Positions 60,408-64,000 of a stretch of 64,000 nt of DNA are shown here, one piece after another. Positions within the stretch are counted from its first letter, which is position 1, and each line of letters begins with the position of its first letter. Source of the stretch: Cacconaster sp045641345 (lineage in GTDB: Bacteria; Bacteroidota; Bacteroidia; Bacteroidales; UBA932); contig JAZUGR010000021.1 in NCBI GenBank assembly GCA_045641345.1, forward strand, positions 17,286 through 81,285. Direction: 5' to 3'. The position numbers were made by a program, and so were the translations under genes. A model generated the notes under the pieces. That model saw only the letters and a list, made by a program, of their open reading frames with translations, was not told the origin of the DNA and did not search any database.

Positions 60408-60830
60408 ATGTTACAACCGAAAAAAACCAAATTCAGAAGGTGGCAGAAAGGTCGTATGAAGGGCACTGCCCAGAGGGGTAGTCAGCTGGCCTTTGGATCC
60501 TTCGGTATCAAGACTCTTGAGAATTGCTGGCTTACCGGTCAGCAGATCGAGGCGGCTCGTCAGGCGGTGGTCCGCCACATGAAGCGTGAAGGTCAGATAT
60601 GGATCCGCATCTTCCCTGACAAGCCCTACACAAAGAAACCGGCCGAAGTCCGTATGGGTAAAGGTAAGGGAGATCCCGAGGGATTCGTGGCTCCCGTAAC
60701 CCCGGGCCGTATGCTCATCGAATGCGAGGGTGTTCCCCTGGAGGTTGCAAAGGAGGCGCTCCGCCTCGGTGCACAGAAGCTTCCGATAGCCACCAAGTTC
60801 GTGATCAGAAGGGACTATGTTGAAGAATAA
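60408..60830 (+). CDS. rplP: Ribosomal protein L16
   Basis: A 140-residue large-subunit protein with the L16 start MLQPKKTKFRRWQKGRMKG and the RIFPDKPYTKKPAEVRMGKGKG core. It is the first gene of its transcription unit. In most bacteria rpsC lies directly upstream; here a terminator and a dipeptidase gene do. Confidence 0.98.
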   Translation: MLQPKKTKFRRWQKGRMKGTAQRGSQLAFGSFGIKTLENCWLTGQQIEAARQAVVRHMKREGQIWIRIFPDKPYTKKPAEVRMGKGKGDPEGFVAPVTPGRMLIECEGVPLEVAKEALRLGAQKLPIATKFVIRRDYVEE

Positions 60831-60846
60831 TTAACTCAAGAAGGTG

Positions 60847-61041
60847 ATGAAGACACAAGAAATACGCGAAATGTCCGTAGCCGATCTGCGGGACCGCATT
60901 GATGCCGAAAAGCAGAACCTCAACCGCATGAAGATGAATCACGTCATCTCTCCTCTTGAGGATACTTCCAAAATAAAGAAGGCAAAGAACGATATTGCAC
61001 GCATGCTCACAGTTCTCGCCCAGAAAGAAAAACAGAACTAA
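60847..61041 (+). CDS. rpmC: Ribosomal protein L29
   Basis: A 64-residue helical protein with the L29 pattern MSVADLRDRIDAEKQNLNRMK. ATG at 60847; the GTG three bases earlier is an alternative. Confidence 0.97.
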   Translation: MKTQEIREMSVADLRDRIDAEKQNLNRMKMNHVISPLEDTSKIKKAKNDIARMLTVLAQKEKQN

Positions 61042-61051
61042 TAAACGTCCT

Positions 61052-61306
61052 ATGGAAAGAAATCTTCGTAAAGAAAGAATCGGGGTTGTGGTAAGCAACA
61101 AGATGGACAAGTCCATCGTGGTTGCAGTCAAGACGAAAGAAATGCACCCCATTTACGGCAAGTTCGTAAACAAGACCACAAAGTTCGTGGCTCAGGACGA
61201 CAAGAATGAGTGCAGCGAAGGCGATACCGTACGCATTATGGAAACGCGCCCTCTGAGCAAGACGAAGCGTTGGAGATTAGTTGAAATTGTAGAAAAAGTC
61301 AAATAA
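61052..61306 (+). CDS. rpsQ: Ribosomal protein S17
   Basis: An 84-residue OB-fold protein: MERNLRKERIGVVVSNKMDKS and ETRPLSKTKRWRLVEIVEK. The start at 61052 gives the family N-terminus; upstream in-frame sequence overlaps rpmC. Confidence 0.97.
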   Translation: MERNLRKERIGVVVSNKMDKSIVVAVKTKEMHPIYGKFVNKTTKFVAQDDKNECSEGDTVRIMETRPLSKTKRWRLVEIVEKVK

Positions 61307-61308
61307 CA

Positions 61309-61674
61309 ATGATACAGCAAGAATCACGTTTAATGGTAGCGGACAACAGCGGTGCGAAGGAAGTCCTTTGTATCCGTGTCCTCGGCGGTACCCGTCGCCG
61401 CTACGCCAGTGTCGGTGACAAGATTGTTGTTGCCGTCAAGAGCGCCATTCCGGGTGGCAACACCAAGAAGGGCGCAGTGTCAAACGCAGTTGTAGTCCGC
61501 ACGAAGAAGGAAATCCGTCGTGCCGACGGTTCCTATATCCGCTTTGATGACAATGCCTGTGTATTGCTCACCAAGAGTGACGAACTTGTCGGAACACGTA
61601 TCTTCGGCCCTGTTGCCAGGGAACTGCGTGAGAATTATATGAAGATTGTCTCACTGGCCCCGGAGGTCCTTTAA
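61309..61674 (+). CDS. rplN: Ribosomal protein L14
   Basis: A 121-residue protein beginning MIQQESRLMVADNSGAKE, the L14 signature, with RRADGSYIRFDDNA and a FGPVARELRE ending. It starts two bases after rpsQ. Confidence 0.98.
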   Translation: MIQQESRLMVADNSGAKEVLCIRVLGGTRRRYASVGDKIVVAVKSAIPGGNTKKGAVSNAVVVRTKKEIRRADGSYIRFDDNACVLLTKSDELVGTRIFGPVARELRENYMKIVSLAPEVL

Positions 61675-61692
61675 TCGGAAAGGAGAAGTATT

Positions 61693-62013
61693 ATGGCAAA
61701 GTTACACATCAAGAAAGGTGATATGGTATACGTCAACGCCGGCAACGACAAGGGCAAGACCGGTCGTGTGCTCGCAGTTGACACTGAAAAGAGCCGCGCC
61801 GTGGTTGAGGGTATCAACATGGTAAGCAAGCATACCAAACCCAATGCAAAGAATCCTCAGGGAGGCATCGTAAAACAGGAAGCCGGCGTTCACATTTCCA
61901 ACCTTCAGGTTGTTGACCCCGTAAAGGGCGGTGCAACCAAGATAGGCCGTCGTCTCAACGACAAGGGGAAACTGGTACGTTTCGCTAAAAAATCAGGAGA
62001 GGAGATTAAATAA
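61693..62013 (+). CDS. rplX: Ribosomal protein L24
   Basis: A 106-residue KOW-domain protein: HIKKGDMVYVNAGNDKGKTG, then NMVSKHTKPNAKNPQGGI. Its stop overlaps the rplE start by one base (TAATG). Confidence 0.97.
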   Translation: MAKLHIKKGDMVYVNAGNDKGKTGRVLAVDTEKSRAVVEGINMVSKHTKPNAKNPQGGIVKQEAGVHISNLQVVDPVKGGATKIGRRLNDKGKLVRFAKKSGEEIK

Positions 62014-62624
62014 TGGCAAAGGAAAAGAAAGTGGAAGCGCCTCAGGGCGGCCCTACAATTGAACAGATAGGCTACGTTCCCTCACTTCAGAAGAAGTACA
62101 GGGAGGAGATAGTCGCTACTCTCACCAAGGAGTTCTCCTATACAACGGTAATGCAGGTGCCCAAGCTCCAGAAGATCACCATCAATCAGGGTATCGGCGC
62201 CGCAACCCAGGACAAGAAGCTGGTTGAGGTGGCTCAGCAGGAACTTACTGCAATCACAGGCCAGAAGGCCGTGCAGACGGTTTCACGCAAGGATATATCC
62301 AACTTCAAGCTCCGCAAGGGTACTCCTATCGGAGTCAAGGTGACCCTCCGCGGTGCAAAGATGTATGAATTCCTCGAAAGGCTCGTTGCCATTTCCCTCC
62401 CCCGCATCCGCGACTTCAAGGGAATCGCCGAGAACTTTGACGGCAAGGGCAACTATACCCTCGGTATCAAGGAGCAGATCATCTTCCCCGAAATTGATAT
62501 CGACAAGATAACCAAGGTTATGGGTATGGAGATCACTTTTGTGACCTCTGCCAATACGGATGCCGAGGCTTATGCCCTGCTCCGCGAATTCGGTTTACCT
62601 TTTAAAAACAATAAGCGCAATTAA
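62013..62624 (+). CDS. rplE: Ribosomal protein L5
   Basis: A 203-residue protein with the L5 core (VPSLQKKYREEIV, KITINQGIG, FDGKGNYTLGIKEQIIFPEI). About 25 residues longer than E. coli L5 because of an N-terminal extension (AKEKKVEAPQGGPTIEQIG). Confidence 0.97.
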   Translation: MAKEKKVEAPQGGPTIEQIGYVPSLQKKYREEIVATLTKEFSYTTVMQVPKLQKITINQGIGAATQDKKLVEVAQQELTAITGQKAVQTVSRKDISNFKLRKGTPIGVKVTLRGAKMYEFLERLVAISLPRIRDFKGIAENFDGKGNYTLGIKEQIIFPEIDIDKITKVMGMEITFVTSANTDAEAYALLREFGLPFKNNKRN

Positions 62625-62626
62625 GT

Positions 62627-62896
62627 ATGGCAAAAGAATCAATGAAGGCTCGCGAAGTTAAACGCGCAGCATTGTGTGCCAAATTTGCAGAAAAGCGCAA
62701 GGCCCTCAAGGAAGCAGGTGACTGGGCTGCTCTCGACAAGCTCCCCAAGAATTCGTCACCGTGCCGTCAGCACAACCGTTGCTCTCTTACCGGTCGTCCC
62801 AAGGGTTTCATGCGTGCATTCGGCATCAGCCGTATTCAGTTCCGTGAGATGGCTTCCAAAGGCCTCATCCCCGGTGTGAAGAAAGCAAGCTGGTAA
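62627..62896 (+). CDS. rpsN: Ribosomal protein S14
   Basis: An 89-residue S14 of the long, zinc-independent form, ending GISRIQFREMASKGLIPGVKKASW. The SSPCRQHNRCSLTGRPKG stretch has no CxxC pairs of the zinc form. Confidence 0.97.
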   Translation: MAKESMKAREVKRAALCAKFAEKRKALKEAGDWAALDKLPKNSSPCRQHNRCSLTGRPKGFMRAFGISRIQFREMASKGLIPGVKKASW

Positions 62897-62934
62897 TACA
62901 CCTTAGTTATATAAATTATTAACATTGGATATCG

Positions 62935-62953
62935 GGCACCCTTTCCGGGTGTC
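62935..62953 (+). other. Hairpin between rpsN and rpsH
   Basis: GGCACCC (62935-62941) pairs with GGGTGTC (62947-62953) around a five-base loop, with one G-U pair. It lies 24 bases before rpsH in the largest gap (80 bases) of the ribosomal cluster. It has no T-run, so it is not a typical terminator. It may be a translational control or processing element. Confidence 0.5.
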
Positions 62954-62976
62954 GAATCTGAAAAAACGAAAACGAA

Positions 62977-63372
62977 ATGACTGATCCAATCGCAGATTAT
63001 CTTACGAGAGTTCGTAATGCTTATCTCGCCGGTCACAAGACCGTAGAGGTGCCTGCATCGAAAATGAAGCTGGAGATCACCCGCATTCTTCACGAAAAGG
63101 GTTATATCCTCGCCTACAAGGTTGTAGAGGGAACTCCCTGCAACATCATCAAGATGGCGCTCAAGTACCATCCCGAAACCAAGAAGGCGGCTGTCAAGAA
63201 GCTCCTCCGCGTCAGCACCCCCGGCTTGCGCCAGTACACCGACGTAGAAAACATGCCCCGCGTCCTCAACGGGCTGGGTATCGCAATCCTTTCGACATCG
63301 AAGGGCATAATGACCGACAAGGAAGCTAAGGAGCAGAATGTCGGCGGCGAAGTTCTCTGCTATGTTTACTAA
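62977..63372 (+). CDS. rpsH: Ribosomal protein S8
   Basis: A 131-residue protein: MTDPIADYLTRVRNAYLAGH at the start and GLGIAILSTSKGIMTDKEA near the end, with the VGGEVLCYVY C-terminus. S8 binds 16S rRNA and represses its own operon in E. coli. Confidence 0.98.
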   Translation: MTDPIADYLTRVRNAYLAGHKTVEVPASKMKLEITRILHEKGYILAYKVVEGTPCNIIKMALKYHPETKKAAVKKLLRVSTPGLRQYTDVENMPRVLNGLGIAILSTSKGIMTDKEAKEQNVGGEVLCYVY

Positions 63373-63397
63373 TCGTTAACAATCAAAATCATCAATA

Positions 63398-63958
63398 ATG
63401 TCACGAATTGGAAAATTACCTGTACACCTGCCTGCCGGAGTCACAGTAACTGTTGGCGAAGGCAATGTGGTAAAGGTTAAAGGCCCTCTCGGAGAGCTGT
63501 CCCAGAAAGTTGATCCGGACATCACCGTTGCCGTTGAGGGAAATGTAGTAAAGGTTTCTCGTCCTACGGACCAGCCCCGTCACCGTTCGATGCACGGTCT
63601 CTACCGCGCGTTGATAAACAATATGGTGGTAGGCGTGTCCGAAGGGTTCAGCATCAAGCAGGAACTTATCGGTGTCGGATTCCGTGTAGAGGTTCAGGGC
63701 CAGATAGTCATAATGAACCTCGGTTATTCGCACGATATCTATTTCGAGCTTCCCAAGGAAGTCAAGGGTGAGGCCGAGCCTGTCAAGAAAGGACAGAATC
63801 CGGTGCTGGTTCTCAAGAGCCACGACAAGCAGCTCATAGGCACCGTCGCTGCGAAGATACGCTCAATGCGTAAGCCTGAACCTTACAAGGGCAAGGGTAT
63901 CAAGTTTGTCGGTGAACAACTTCGTCGTAAAGCCGGTAAGTCGGCCAGCGCTAAATAA
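63398..63958 (+). CDS. rplF: Ribosomal protein L6
   Basis: A 186-residue protein with duplicated L6 domains: MSRIGKLPVHLPAGVTV, the conserved linker RSMHGLYRALINNMVVGVS and the C-terminal PEPYKGKGIKFVGE motif. Confidence 0.98.
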   Translation: MSRIGKLPVHLPAGVTVTVGEGNVVKVKGPLGELSQKVDPDITVAVEGNVVKVSRPTDQPRHRSMHGLYRALINNMVVGVSEGFSIKQELIGVGFRVEVQGQIVIMNLGYSHDIYFELPKEVKGEAEPVKKGQNPVLVLKSHDKQLIGTVAAKIRSMRKPEPYKGKGIKFVGEQLRRKAGKSASAK

Positions 63959-63972
63959 TAGGAGATAAAGTT

Positions 63973-64000
63973 ATGGCATTGACAAAATCAGAAAGAAGAC
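63973..64000 (+). CDS. rplR: Ribosomal protein L18, 5' end only
   Basis: ATG at 63973 begins MALTKSERR, which matches the N-terminus of Bacteroidota L18. It follows rplF by 14 bases in the standard order and runs off the window end. Confidence 0.85.

Noticed and set aside
1..64000. CRISPR arrays, insertion sequences, prophage or tRNA genes
   Set aside because: I saw no repeat-spacer pattern, transposase, integrase or cloverleaf-like sequence in any spacer. All gaps are short and explained by promoters, terminators or overlaps.

Overview
The window reads as ordinary chromosome from a member of the Bacteroidales (phylum Bacteroidota). The evidence is: promoters with the Bacteroidota -7 box TAnnTTTG and few Shine-Dalgarno sites; an Oar-like TonB-dependent receptor with a carboxypeptidase-regulatory domain; a fimbrillin/Mfa2-type pilus locus; DUF3098, DUF3575, DUF4270, DUF4294 and GSCFA proteins; and a BACON-like lipoprotein. 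Base composition looks mid-50s %GC by eye (not computed), which would fit a Rikenellaceae-like or related gut lineage, but I cannot name the genus. I saw no tRNA, rRNA, CRISPR array, IS element, integrase or phage gene, and no gene-free stretch longer than about 240 bases.

Layout. 61-2520: BACON-like lipoprotein, C69 dipeptidase and a small secreted protein. 2546-5859 (minus): cdaA and mutS2, overlapping. 5937-9278: a large Oar-like outer-membrane receptor closed by a strong terminator. 9375-14905: yraN, manC-type guanylyltransferase, pheS, M3 peptidase, secreted EEP-family hydrolase. 14915-21360 (minus): sugar nucleotidyltransferase, flippase-like membrane protein, PfkB kinase, tgt, LptF/G permease, nucleoside MFS transporter. 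21449-32784: glutamine-amidotransferase-like hydrolase; MBL hydrolase-uvrA-nucleoside kinase; deoxynucleoside kinase; then comM, tsaE, a TPR protein and an EnvC-like protein. 32287-37487: phosphoesterase, PagL-like outer-membrane protein, rsmE, alaS. 37491-39914: one ORF that fuses an LptF/LptG permease to a complete methionyl-tRNA formyltransferase. 39899-42924 (minus): threonine dehydrogenase, GSCFA protein, C45-like Ntn hydrolase. 43160-48607: a fimbrial operon. 48723-51960: acpP, fabF and a second C69 dipeptidase. 51947-54239 (minus): a short starch-synthase protein and a DUF4270 lipoprotein. 54302-56984: ftsX, DUF3098, uppP, lpxH. 57702-60180: gltS-type symporter and M19 dipeptidase. 60408-end: ribosomal proteins L16 to L18.

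Functional themes. Much of the window serves the cell envelope (two LptF/G permeases, LpxH, UppP, PagL-like deacylase, FtsX, EnvC-like protein, nucleotide-sugar enzymes, fimbriae). A second theme is peptide and amino-acid use: two C69 dipeptidases, M3 and M19 peptidases, a GltS-type symporter and threonine dehydrogenase, which suggests an amino-acid-fermenting habit.

Most notable observations: the permease-Fmt fusion; a 40-residue lipoprotein gene inside the fimbrial operon; the ribosomal cluster beginning at rplP behind a terminator and its own promoter, away from rpsJ-rpsC; five genes whose start codon lies 5-8 bases after the -7 box, predicting leaderless mRNAs; an EnvC-like LytM domain with lost zinc ligands; and convergent genes that overlap at their 3' ends.
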